From contig CAYOJD010000066.1 of assembly GCA_964404205.1 (NCBI GenBank), positions 1 through 18,203 on the forward strand: a stretch of 18,203 nucleotides of DNA. The letters run 5' to 3'. Positions 1 to 6,745 of the stretch are shown piece by piece; the stretch's first letter is position 1; each line of letters opens with the position of its first letter. Position numbers and translations under genes: made by a program. Source of the stretch: CAZWBR01 sp964404205. GTDB taxonomy: Bacteria; Bacteroidota; Bacteroidia; Bacteroidales; Prolixibacteraceae. The notes beneath the pieces were generated by a model. The model saw only the letters and a list, made by a program, of their open reading frames with translations. It did no database searches and was not told where the DNA came from.

Positions 1-1
1 G

Positions 2-199
2 CTTGAAGGCGAAGGGATTGTCGCTGTCGAAGAAAGTGTGAAATCAGCGCTGAATGTACTCGAGGTTTTCGAAAATATCTTAAAAATCAGTTTTTATAGT
101 GAAAATTTTGGCGGCCCAAAATTTATGACACCGGAGCAAATCGATTTTATCGATAACTGGGAGGTTGAAAATTACCGCCGAAAAGTGGCAAAAAGTTGA
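2..199 (+). CDS. Class II aldolase/adducin-family protein, C-terminal end (partial)
   Basis: The open frame enters from the left edge and stops at TGA 197-199, giving 65 residues of a C-terminus. The pattern GEGIVAV, then an amphipathic helix, then FGGPKFMTPEQIDFI resembles the last helix of class II aldolase/adducin proteins, in which an NHG motif is followed by an LE-rich helix and a GGP turn. Where typical members have the third zinc histidine (NHG), this protein reads EGEG, so a glutamate sits there. Either this branch uses different metal chemistry or the alignment is off by a residue. It lies 52 bases upstream of a second aldolase-family gene on the same strand and is probably co-transcribed with it. 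The family call rests on a short C-terminal piece only; the substrate is unknown. Confidence 0.6.
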   Translation, partial: LEGEGIVAVEESVKSALNVLEVFENILKISFYSENFGGPKFMTPEQIDFIDNWEVENYRRKVAKS

Positions 200-251
200 G
201 AAAGCAATTTCCTCATTAATTTAATTCATAATAACTAATTTTATTGTTGAA

Positions 252-1547
252 ATGGACAATTTGAATATTGATTTGATGCACCCGCGTGACCAGATTGTAA
301 AGATTATTAGCCGAATATATCGCAGCGGAATGACAACCACTTCTGGAGGAAACGTTTCGATTATCGACGAAGCAGGCGACATCTGGATTACTCCTTCAGG
401 AATCGACAAAGGTAACCTACGTGCCGAAGATATTAATTGTGTCAAAGCTGACGGGACGATTTTAGGGCCTCACAAACCCTCGTCCGAGTTTCCCTTTCTC
501 CGGGCAATTTACCTCATCAGACCCGATTTGAAGTACATCATTCATGCTCATCCGCCGTCATTGGTATCGTTCAGTATCGCCCGAGTAATTCCCGATACCA
601 ATGTAATTCCTCAAGCCAAATATATATGCGGTCCAATAGGATACGCCAGTTATGCGCTGCCCGGAAGCGAAGAGTTGGGGCAAAAGATAGCCGATGAATT
701 TGCCCGTGATTTCAGTGCTGTTATTATGGAAAATCACGGCACCGTGGTTGGCGGCAGCGATATGAAAGATGCTTTTCAGCGGTTTGAAACCTTGGAATTT
801 TGTGCACGCACCATTATTAATGCCAAAACGATTGGCAAAGTAAAGACGCTGACCGATGAGCAGATTGATGCTTTCGAGGCCCAGATACCTGTTTTGCAGC
901 CGCAGATGGCCCATGTCGAACACCCTTCGGACGAGCGTGAAAAGCGGGAAGAGATTACCCGAATTGTCCGTCGTGCCTGTGATCAGGGTTTGATGATCAG
1001 TTCATACGGGACAGTATCGGTTCGTTGGCGCGGAAACGATTTTCTTATTACGCCAACCAATGTTTTGCGTTGGGACATCAATCTTGACGACATTGTTCAG
1101 ATTAAAGGCGGAAAACGCGAGCCAGGTAAAATTCCCAGTCGTTCGGTTTGGCTGCATCAGGAGCTCTACAAACGCAACCCACATATCAATTCAATTATTC
1201 TAACACAATCGCCTTATTTGATGGCCTTTGGCGTGACTGGCGAAAAATTCGACGTTCGTACGATTCCCGAAAGCTGGATCTTCCTTCAGGATGTACCCAA
1301 TGTACCGTTTGGAAGCCATTTTAAAGGAAAAGATACGATTCTGAAAACCATATCGAAGGATACACCAGCTGTAATTGTCGAAAATGATTCGGTGATAGTG
1401 ACTGGAGATAAATTGTTGCAAACATTCGACAGACTGGAAGTCGCTGAGTTTTCGGCTAAATCGCTGACAATGGGTGTTCCCGTGGGCGAACTTCAGCCAA
1501 TTGGCGAGCGCGAGATTGAGGCCTTACGTAAAAAATTTCTTAGTTAA
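252..1547 (+). CDS. Tandem-domain class II aldolase/adducin protein, second domain degenerate
   Basis: This 431-residue protein has two consecutive class II aldolase folds. Domain 1 (about residues 10-205) has the full active site seen in fuculose-phosphate aldolases: SGGN at 31-34, the catalytic-type Glu79 in SSEF, zinc ligands His98 and His100 in HAHPPS, and His162 in ENHG. Domain 2 (about 230-431) repeats the same layout (SSYGTVSV, a GK-P loop, the ENDS turn, the LE helix). However, the equivalent of Glu79 is lost near residue 299, the HxH pair has become T318-Q-S320, and the third His has become Asp379. Single-domain family members are usually about 210-230 residues, so this is a duplication or fusion. 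Domain 1 is expected to cleave a ketose 1-phosphate in the cytoplasm; domain 2 is probably structural or regulatory. The ATG at 252 follows an AT-rich leader with no Shine-Dalgarno, as is usual in this phylum. The sugar acted on cannot be deduced. Confidence 0.85.
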   Translation: MDNLNIDLMHPRDQIVKIISRIYRSGMTTTSGGNVSIIDEAGDIWITPSGIDKGNLRAEDINCVKADGTILGPHKPSSEFPFLRAIYLIRPDLKYIIHAHPPSLVSFSIARVIPDTNVIPQAKYICGPIGYASYALPGSEELGQKIADEFARDFSAVIMENHGTVVGGSDMKDAFQRFETLEFCARTIINAKTIGKVKTLTDEQIDAFEAQIPVLQPQMAHVEHPSDEREKREEITRIVRRACDQGLMISSYGTVSVRWRGNDFLITPTNVLRWDINLDDIVQIKGGKREPGKIPSRSVWLHQELYKRNPHINSIILTQSPYLMAFGVTGEKFDVRTIPESWIFLQDVPNVPFGSHFKGKDTILKTISKDTPAVIVENDSVIVTGDKLLQTFDRLEVAEFSAKSLTMGVPVGELQPIGEREIEALRKKFLS

Positions 1548-1568
1548 TTATTTGATTTGTTGTTTATT

Positions 1569-1586
1569 ATTGATAACGAGATCAAT
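1569..1586 (+). terminator. Weak hairpin after the tandem aldolase gene
   Basis: A six-base-pair inverted repeat (ATTGAT, loop AACGAG, ATCAAT) lies 22 bases after the aldolase stop codon. It is followed by a short GTTTTA stretch. It could be a weak terminator, but the stem is AT-rich and the T-run is short. Confidence 0.25.
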
Positions 1587-1647
1587 GTTTTATTGCAAAA
1601 AGAAATAAAAAAGCGATTGGTCTGATAACTTTTCTCCGGTTTTTCCG

Positions 1648-1655
1648 TATTTTTG
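1648..1655 (+). promoter_or_regulatory. Candidate -7 box for the cysK leader, followed by a small palindrome
   Basis: TATTTTTG matches the Bacteroidota -7 consensus TAnnTTTG exactly. No good TTTG -33 element sits 19-21 bases upstream, so the call rests on one box. Six bases further on, at 1661-1672, is TGACAAATGTCA, a palindrome with 5-base arms that would overlap the start site. If used, transcription would start near 1662 and leave a leader of about 150 bases before cysK. Confidence 0.35.
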
Positions 1656-1717
1656 AAATATGACAAATGTCAGTAAACATATAAGCCTTTTGATGTGTTG
1701 TTGTGTAAGCAATAAAC

Positions 1718-1797
1718 GGAAGGTTTTTGTGTGATTTCAAGAGCAAAGAATCATCATGTAAATATTGAAACCTTCCCCTTTAGGAAGGTTTTTTTTT
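1718..1797 (+). promoter_or_regulatory. Possible antiterminator/terminator leader in front of cysK
   Basis: GGAAGGTTT at 1718-1726 is an exact copy of the 3' arm of the terminator stem at 1783-1791. It is therefore fully complementary to the 5' arm at 1768-1776. RNA from this leader could fold either as the terminator or as an alternative 9-base-pair stem pairing 1718-1726 with 1768-1776, which would free the T-run and allow read-through into cysK. That is the layout of a transcription attenuator. No known riboswitch class was recognised. An alternative is a small RNA gene that ends at the terminator. Confidence 0.45.
1768..1797 (+). terminator. Strong intrinsic terminator just upstream of the cysK start
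   Basis: Perfect 9-base-pair stem (1768-1776 with 1783-1791), 6-base loop, and a run of nine T at 1789-1797. It ends only 18 bases before the cysK ATG. A terminator of this quality in that position would block transcription of cysK unless it is conditionally disrupted. Confidence 0.8.
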
Positions 1798-1814
1798 AAT
1801 TCAAAATACAATTT

Positions 1815-2726
1815 ATGAAGTACTTAAACATTCTTCAAACTATCGGGAATACCCCGCATGTAAAAATTAACCATCTCTATCCGGAGGGTTATACCGTTTA
1901 CACCAAGATTGAAAAAACCAATCCAGGCGGAAGCATCAAAGATCGTATTGCCCTTTCAATGGTCGAAGACGCAGAGAAGCGCGGACTGCTAAAACCTGGA
2001 AGCGTAATTATTGAGCCAACGTCGGGGAATACTGGAATCGGGTTGGCGTTGGTGGCTGCTGTAAAGGGCTATCGTTTGATTCTGACCATGCCTGAATCGA
2101 TGTCGGTTGAACGTCGCCGGATATTGACTGCCTACGGAGCTGAACTAGCCCTTACCCCCCGCGAGTTAGGGATGAAAGGGGCTATTGCAAAAGCGCAGGA
2201 ACTTGCAGCCGAAATTGCCGGGGCATGGATTCCGATGCAGTTCGAAAATCCGGCCAATATTGAGATCCATGAAAAGGCAACAGCAAGCGAAATTCTTGCC
2301 GATTTTCCTGATGGATTGGATTATCTGATTACAGGAGTTGGTACCGGTGGCCATATATCTGGTGTTGCCAGAGTGTTAAAGGCAAAATTTCCTCGGTTAA
2401 AGGTTTTTGCAGTCGAACCACAGGCATCACCTGTAATAAGTGGGGGCGTGCCCGGTCCACATCCGATTCAGGGAATAGGAGCAGGCTTTATTCCAAAGAA
2501 TTTGTTAACCGATTTGCTCGATGGCGTAATTCAGGTGGCTAAAGACGATGCATTTACCTATGCCCAGCGAGCAGCTAAAGAAGAGGGTTTGCTTGTCGGA
2601 ATTTCATCGGGGGCATCGCTGGCTGCTATAGCCCATAAATTACCTGAAATCCCCAAAGGAGCAACCATTCTTACTTTTTCGTACGATACAGGTGAGCGAT
2701 ATCTTTCCATCGATGGATTATTCTAG
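1815..2726 (+). CDS. cysK: Cysteine synthase (O-acetylserine sulfhydrylase), PLP-dependent
   Basis: This 303-residue protein converts O-acetylserine and sulfide to cysteine and acetate in the cytoplasm. All the fold-type II PLP landmarks are visible. These are NPGGSIKDR with the Schiff-base Lys42, the TSGNTG substrate loop at 69-74, the GTGG phosphate-binding loop at 176-179, the IQGIGAGF segment near 219-225, and GISSGAS with Ser265 near the pyridine nitrogen. It ends in the DTGERYLS motif, close to the usual DSGERYLS. Length is normal for CysK/CysM. CysK and CysM cannot be separated with certainty from sequence alone, but the IQGIGAGF signature favours CysK. The gene stands alone, about 270 bases after the aldolase gene, and its leader carries a terminator and a possible antiterminator, which suggests control by attenuation. 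The ATG at 1815 is the first start and gives the complete N-terminus (ILQTIGNTP). Confidence 0.95.
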   Translation: MKYLNILQTIGNTPHVKINHLYPEGYTVYTKIEKTNPGGSIKDRIALSMVEDAEKRGLLKPGSVIIEPTSGNTGIGLALVAAVKGYRLILTMPESMSVERRRILTAYGAELALTPRELGMKGAIAKAQELAAEIAGAWIPMQFENPANIEIHEKATASEILADFPDGLDYLITGVGTGGHISGVARVLKAKFPRLKVFAVEPQASPVISGGVPGPHPIQGIGAGFIPKNLLTDLLDGVIQVAKDDAFTYAQRAAKEEGLLVGISSGASLAAIAHKLPEIPKGATILTFSYDTGERYLSIDGLF

Positions 2727-2788
2727 AAAATGCCCATGAGTTGTTTTTATAGATTGTAATTGGTTTTTTCGTAGGCGGGCTTCGATTA

Positions 2789-2805
2789 TAACACATAATG
2801 TGTTA
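2789..2805. promoter_or_regulatory. 17-base perfect palindrome, possible operator
   Basis: TAACACAT-A-ATGTGTTA is a perfect inverted repeat with two 8-base arms around one base. It lies in the 346-base space between cysK and the next gene. It is AT-rich and has no T-run, so a DNA-binding site is more likely than a terminator. No other copy was noticed in the window, and the binding protein is unknown. Confidence 0.35.
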
Positions 2806-2870
2806 GATTGTAAATAACGATGATTAGTTTATAGAATAAAGGAGTCGAGATTTTTTTAATATTTAAACCT

Positions 2871-2907
2871 AAGGCCCAACCATTCTTTTTTAAGAGTGGT
2901 TGGCCTT
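2871..2907 (+). terminator. Long imperfect hairpin in the cysK downstream region
   Basis: The arms at 2871-2885 and 2894-2907 form 14 pairs with one bulged C and one G-U wobble around the loop TTTTTTAA. The stem is long, but the T-run that follows (2922-2928) is 14 bases away, so termination is uncertain. The stretch 2727-3008 otherwise holds only the palindrome at 2789 and AT-rich DNA with no plausible gene. Confidence 0.4.
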
Positions 2908-3011
2908 GCAACACATGAGCCTTTTTTTACATTTACGATTGAAGTTATACCTAACAACTAAAATACCAGATTAGTCTATTAATCATAAATCTAAATTGTT
3001 CGATTGGCATG

Positions 3012-3042
3012 TTTGACCCAATGGTTTGATTTTATATTTTTG
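3012..3042 (+). promoter_or_regulatory. Bacteroidota-type promoter of the GH-A hydrolase gene
   Basis: TTTG at 3012-3015 and TATTTTTG at 3035-3042 are separated by 19 bases, an exact fit to the phylum's -33/-7 consensus. Transcription would begin near 3049, leaving a leader of about 24 bases. This also rules out translation starts upstream of 3049. Confidence 0.7.
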
Positions 3043-3072
3043 GCTTTTCACAAACTAAAATTACCAACTGAC

Positions 3073-4137
3073 ATGAAATCGAAATTATTTTTGTTCATTT
3101 TCTTTGTAACAATTGCTGCCAATTTGTTTGCCCAACCAAATGCCAATCGCTGGAGCGAGGCGAAAGTTGCTGATTGGTATGCCCAACAGGGATGGTTGCG
3201 AGGGTGCAACTTTAATCCAAGTTCAGCCATAAACCAGCTGGAAATGTGGCAGTCCGATAGTTTTGACCCGACAACCATTGAGCGCGAATTGGGTTGGGCC
3301 AGTTCAATAGGGATGAACTGTATGCGCGTTTATTTGCATCATGTGGCATGGGAAGTTGACCCTAAAGGTTTTAAAGCGAGAATGGATAAATATTTGGCGA
3401 TTGCCGATAAACAAGGCATTAAAACCATTTTTGTTTTGTTCGATGATTGCTGGAACCCTACTTACAAAGCTGGAAAACAACCCGAACCCAAGCCAGGTGT
3501 GCATAATTCGGGCTGGGTTCGCGATCCCGGAGATCTCTTGTTCGAACAGCCTGAATTGATGACTTTACTTGAAAAGTATGTGGCCGACGTCATGGGGTAT
3601 TTCAAAAACGACAAGCGAATTTTGCTTTGGGACTTGTACAACGAACCAGGGAATTCGGGCTATGGTAACCGCTCGATGCCATTACTCAAAAAGGTTTTTG
3701 AATGGGGAAGGAAAGTTAATCCCATGCAGCCTTTGTCTGCTGGTGTATGGAGCCTACCGCTTAGCGATTTGAATAAATTTCAGGTTGAAAACTCGGATGT
3801 GATCACTTATCACAATTACGATAATCAGAAAGCGCATCAGTTGGCTATTGATACGCTGAAACGCTATGGAAGGCCGCTCATCTGCACCGAATATATGGCT
3901 CGCCGTAACAATAGCCTCTTTTCGACCATTATGCCGATGCTGAAAGAGCAAAATATTGCTGCTATCAACTGGGGATTGGTTGCAGGTAAAAGCAATACTA
4001 AATATGCTTGGGATGAACCAATTACTGATGGTTCGGAGCCACCGCTTTGGTTTCACGAAATCTTTCGACCGGATGGTACTCCGTATAAAATTGAAGAGAC
4101 CGATTTGATTAAAAAGCTGTCCGGAGTAACCCAGTAA
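3073..4137 (+). CDS. Secreted clan GH-A glycoside hydrolase (GH5-like)
   Basis: A 354-residue secreted (beta/alpha)8-barrel enzyme. Residues 1-20 form a signal peptide (MKSK, hydrophobic core, LFA-Q). The barrel begins at WLRGCNFNPSSAINQLEMW. The NEP motif at the end of strand 4 (LYNEPGN) provides acid/base Glu191, and ICTEYMAR provides nucleophile Glu273, giving a retaining clan GH-A mechanism. HNY at 247-249 and NWG near 299 are typical barrel subsite elements. Similar Bacteroidota proteins are often annotated as cellulase- or xylanase-like; the linkage cleaved cannot be read from the motifs. The frame is open back to 3004, but the promoter lies inside that extension. The ATG at 3073 starts a proper signal peptide, so it was chosen. 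The gene stands alone between its promoter and the terminator at 4151, just upstream of the GntR regulator. Confidence 0.85.
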   Translation: MKSKLFLFIFFVTIAANLFAQPNANRWSEAKVADWYAQQGWLRGCNFNPSSAINQLEMWQSDSFDPTTIERELGWASSIGMNCMRVYLHHVAWEVDPKGFKARMDKYLAIADKQGIKTIFVLFDDCWNPTYKAGKQPEPKPGVHNSGWVRDPGDLLFEQPELMTLLEKYVADVMGYFKNDKRILLWDLYNEPGNSGYGNRSMPLLKKVFEWGRKVNPMQPLSAGVWSLPLSDLNKFQVENSDVITYHNYDNQKAHQLAIDTLKRYGRPLICTEYMARRNNSLFSTIMPMLKEQNIAAINWGLVAGKSNTKYAWDEPITDGSEPPLWFHEIFRPDGTPYKIEETDLIKKLSGVTQ

Positions 4138-4150
4138 ACTGGTTATAGTA

Positions 4151-4197
4151 AAAAAACCGCTTTTGTCCATTTAAGATGACAACAGCGGTTTTTTTTT
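4151..4197 (+). terminator. Intrinsic terminator after the GH-A hydrolase gene
   Basis: A 17-base stem with one mismatch (4151-4167 with 4178-4194, core AACCGC/GCGGTT) and a 10-base loop is followed by a T-run to 4197. The A-run on the 5' side also makes it a possible terminator for the opposite strand. Confidence 0.85.
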
Positions 4198-4229
4198 AAT
4201 AGTACATTGATGAAAAAATAATCAATTTG

Positions 4230-4243
4230 CTTGTACGTACAAG
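4230..4243. promoter_or_regulatory. GntR operator, copy 1 (autoregulatory site)
   Basis: CTTGTACGTACAAG is a perfect 14-base palindrome. The identical core recurs at 13299-13312 in front of deoC. Here it covers the TTG of the -33 element (4231-4233). GTAC-centred palindromes are the kind of site bound by GntR-family dimers. A repressor bound here would block its own promoter. Confidence 0.75.
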
Positions 4244-4260
4244 TTGAATCGTTATATTTG
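4231..4260 (+). promoter_or_regulatory. Promoter of the gntR-type gene
   Basis: TTG at 4231-4233, a 19-base spacer, then TATATTTG at 4253-4260, matching TAnnTTTG exactly. The start site would be near 4267, leaving only about 12 bases before the ATG at 4279. This excludes the in-frame TTG at 4231 as a translation start. Confidence 0.7.
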
Positions 4261-4278
4261 CTCATCAAACAGCTAAAC

Positions 4279-4986
4279 ATGCAACTTTCACGTTACCGAC
4301 AAATTCAAGATTTTCTGAAGTCGCAGATTCAGAAGGGAATCTATGAAGTAGGCGATTATCTGCCGTCGGAACATGAGTTGTGCCAACAGTACTGCATTAC
4401 CCGTACAACAGCCAGAAAAGCGCTTGATGAGTTAATGAAGGAGGGGTTTATCGAAAGGTTTCACGGCAAAGGAAGTCGGGTTCGCGAGAGGCGCAGGTCG
4501 TTGGGATTGCTTAATGTCAAAGGTTTTTCTGAAGCAGTGGGTGAGAAAGTCTCGACTATTATGTTGCAACAGCCCGATTTCAGAAGCTGGAAAAAAGATT
4601 TTAGTTATCCTGTGAGTGAGGAGGAATTGCAGCAGCCGTGCATCCATTTCGAACGTGTCAGGTATGTCGGTGAAATACCTGTGATGCTCGAGAATAACTG
4701 GTTCTCTGCTAAAGCTTTGGCTGATTTCGTTGGACGCCCTTTTGTTGATGGCTCCTTCTTTAAAACGCTAAGCCAGCTTTACCAGATTGAAATTACCGGA
4801 TCGGAACAAGAGTTACGGGCTATAGCGGCCGACAACAAAAACGCTTTTTTACTCAAAGTCGTTCCTGGAACTCCCATATTGCAAATTGCGGTCTGTTTCT
4901 TTACTTCTCATCCGGCGTTGCGCATTTATGCTGAATTGTATTGTAATACCGGAAGTTATTCTATTGGGAACAGCTATTCAGTTTGA
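4279..4986 (+). CDS. GntR-family transcriptional regulator, HutC subfamily (wHTH + UTRA)
   Basis: A 235-residue cytoplasmic regulator. Residues 1-70 are the GntR winged helix: YRQIQDFLKSQI, then LPSEHEL at 29-34, the recognition helix ITRTTARKALDEL, and the wing GFIERFHGKGSRV. Residues about 85-235 form a UTRA ligand-binding domain that in this subfamily senses sugar phosphates, amino acids or other small metabolites. The chosen ATG lies just after a promoter whose -33 box is buried in a 14-base palindrome. The same palindrome is at the deoC promoter about 9 kb away. The likely role is a repressor of itself and of deoC, released by an intermediate of the pathway. No ligand can be inferred. 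No clear terminator follows the gene. Confidence 0.9.
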   Translation: MQLSRYRQIQDFLKSQIQKGIYEVGDYLPSEHELCQQYCITRTTARKALDELMKEGFIERFHGKGSRVRERRRSLGLLNVKGFSEAVGEKVSTIMLQQPDFRSWKKDFSYPVSEEELQQPCIHFERVRYVGEIPVMLENNWFSAKALADFVGRPFVDGSFFKTLSQLYQIEITGSEQELRAIAADNKNAFLLKVVPGTPILQIAVCFFTSHPALRIYAELYCNTGSYSIGNSYSV

Positions 4987-5249
4987 TAATAAATTTGATT
5001 AATTTAAATATTAAATGCCTGATTGTAAGCGACCAACTGTCAGGTTTAAGTATCAGGCCTTAATAAGGCCAATTTGTAATGATGGTTTTTAAGAGAAACA
5101 ATTGATCAGCAGGTTTGTATGCGATATTATGCCGTATTGAAAAGTTTGTATACCACCCTGTCAGTGTTCTGAATTGTAGTTGCCTTATAAATATCAATAA
5201 TGCAACTCGATCTGATATGGATTAATGTTCTGCTAATTATTAGTTAATT
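4987..5249. other. Intergenic leader of the glycan-degradation gene run
   Basis: These 263 bases between the regulator and the GH140-like gene contain no convincing gene. They include the palindrome GGCCTTA-A-TAAGGCC at 5056-5070 and nearby complementary GCCTGA/TCAGGC pieces (about 5017 and 5053). No exact -33/-7 promoter was found. The CTTGTACGTACAAG operator is absent here, so this run may be controlled differently from deoC. Confidence 0.45.
5056..5070. repeat. 15-base palindrome upstream of the GH140-like gene
   Basis: GGCCTTA and TAAGGCC are perfect inverted arms around a single A. There is no T-run after it, so it is more likely a protein-binding site or RNA stem than a terminator. Confidence 0.35.
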
Positions 5250-6719
5250 ATGAGATATTTGTATACAATTTTTCTTCTGATGGCTTTTACCGCTCCAGCC
5301 GTCTCTCAGCCCTGGATAGAGCACGGTCCGATTGTAGTGAACGCTCAGAATCCTCATTTTTTACAACACCACGACGGAACTCCTTTTTTTTGGTTAGCCG
5401 ATACTGGTTGGGATATGATGAGAAGGTTAAATCGTGAGGAGATGAAAACCTATCTGGAGAACCGAAAGAAAAAGGGTTTTAATGTAATTCAGGCAATGGT
5501 TATCAGCGAATTCATCCATGCCGATAAACCGACAAATTACTATGGTGTTCAACAGTTTATTGACGAAGATCCCGAAAGGCCGGCCATCACACCCGGGAAT
5601 AATTTTGGTGTCAAAGATGAATACGATTTCTGGGATCATATCGATTATGGAATTGAATTGGCCAGCAGCATGGGATTATACATGGGATTGGTTGCTACAT
5701 GGGGAGAGTGGGTTATCCCACGTGTAGGTAAACCTTTATTCGACACTTGTGAACAGGCATATAACTACGGCTGGTTTCTTGGTAATCGATATCATGAATT
5801 TCAAAATATCATTTGGATCTTGGGTGGAGATCGGCATCCTGATGAACGAGAAGAAGGTTTGAAGCTTTGGCGATCAATGGCCGAAGGAATTGCAGACGGA
5901 ACAAATGGGGTGAGAATGATGGATGGTAAGGCTGATTATTCAACCACGCTGATGACTCATCATGCATTCGAATCATCGTCGCGATGGTTTGATAACGATG
6001 AATGGATCGATTTTGATATGTGGGGTTCATATCATGCCATTATTAATAATAGTCGGGCCTACCAAATGGCATTAGCCGACTGGAACCGGAGTAATCCAAG
6101 GCCAACCATAAATGCCGAGCCTTGTTATGAAGGGCATGGCATTAATTATGCGATTGCTGACAACGGTTTTTTTACTTCAACTGATGTACGGCAAACTGCT
6201 TATTGGAGCGTATTTTCAGGAAGTGCAGGATATACATATGGTGCTCATCCGGTTTGGCAGTTTACAGATCAATTCAGGAAGAAACATTCAGCGATGACTC
6301 AATCCGATTGGCAACATGGTCTCGATTTGCCTGGCTCATTCCAAGTCGGTTACCTGAAAGAATTGATGCTTTCAAGACCGCTGAACGATTTACAACCAGA
6401 TACCACAATGATTATTGCCGGGCAAGATGAGGGCGGAGGATATTGTGCTGCCATCCGTGCCCTTTCGTATGCCTATTTATATATTCCCGAAGGAAATATT
6501 GTAACGGTTAAGATGGATTTGATTTCCGGAGAGAAAGTAAATGCCTGGTGGTTCGATCCCCGAACCGGAAAGTCTAGATTTATCGGTGCGATCGATAATC
6601 ACGGAGCGCATCGATTCGATCAACTCCCGGCCATGTCCGACGAACTGGCATGGTTAAAATCTGGACGAGGATGCGATTGGATTCTAATATTGGAAGATGC
6701 TTCAAAAACAGTTAATTAA
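5250..6719 (+). CDS. Secreted GH140-type (DUF4038) apiosidase-like glycoside hydrolase
   Basis: A 489-residue protein with a signal peptide (residues 1-20, ending AVSQ). Residues about 35-345 are the DUF4038 barrel: FFWLADTGWDMMRRL near the start, then LATWGEW-like strands. The acid/base candidate is Asp194 in ILGGDRHP and the nucleophile candidate is Glu290 in INAEPCYEG. In the characterised GH140 apiosidase the catalytic pair is an Asp and a Glu in the same order and spacing. Residues about 395-489 match the small beta domain usually named 'putative collagen-binding domain' (YAYLYIPEGN, WWFDPRTG). GH140 enzymes remove the apiose-linked side chain from rhamnogalacturonan II, but DUF4038 is broader than that activity. 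The gene opens a run of six tightly spaced secreted-enzyme genes; the next begins 26 bases after this stop. Confidence 0.85.
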   Translation: MRYLYTIFLLMAFTAPAVSQPWIEHGPIVVNAQNPHFLQHHDGTPFFWLADTGWDMMRRLNREEMKTYLENRKKKGFNVIQAMVISEFIHADKPTNYYGVQQFIDEDPERPAITPGNNFGVKDEYDFWDHIDYGIELASSMGLYMGLVATWGEWVIPRVGKPLFDTCEQAYNYGWFLGNRYHEFQNIIWILGGDRHPDEREEGLKLWRSMAEGIADGTNGVRMMDGKADYSTTLMTHHAFESSSRWFDNDEWIDFDMWGSYHAIINNSRAYQMALADWNRSNPRPTINAEPCYEGHGINYAIADNGFFTSTDVRQTAYWSVFSGSAGYTYGAHPVWQFTDQFRKKHSAMTQSDWQHGLDLPGSFQVGYLKELMLSRPLNDLQPDTTMIIAGQDEGGGYCAAIRALSYAYLYIPEGNIVTVKMDLISGEKVNAWWFDPRTGKSRFIGAIDNHGAHRFDQLPAMSDELAWLKSGRGCDWILILEDASKTVN

Positions 6720-6745
6720 ATATATCCACCTGATAAATTTTTACT

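Noticed and set aside
558..923. 121-codon minus-strand ORF
   Set aside because: It lies wholly inside the aldolase gene on the opposite strand and shows no domain or signal; it is a shadow.
3004..3072. Upstream in-frame extension of the GH-A hydrolase
   Set aside because: It overlaps an exact -33/-7 promoter and would bury the signal peptide. The ATG at 3073 starts a proper signal sequence.
4231..4278. TTG start giving a GntR protein 16 residues longer
   Set aside because: The operator, -33 and -7 boxes lie inside this stretch and the expected transcription start is near 4267, so it cannot be translated. The ATG at 4279 gives the standard family N-terminus.
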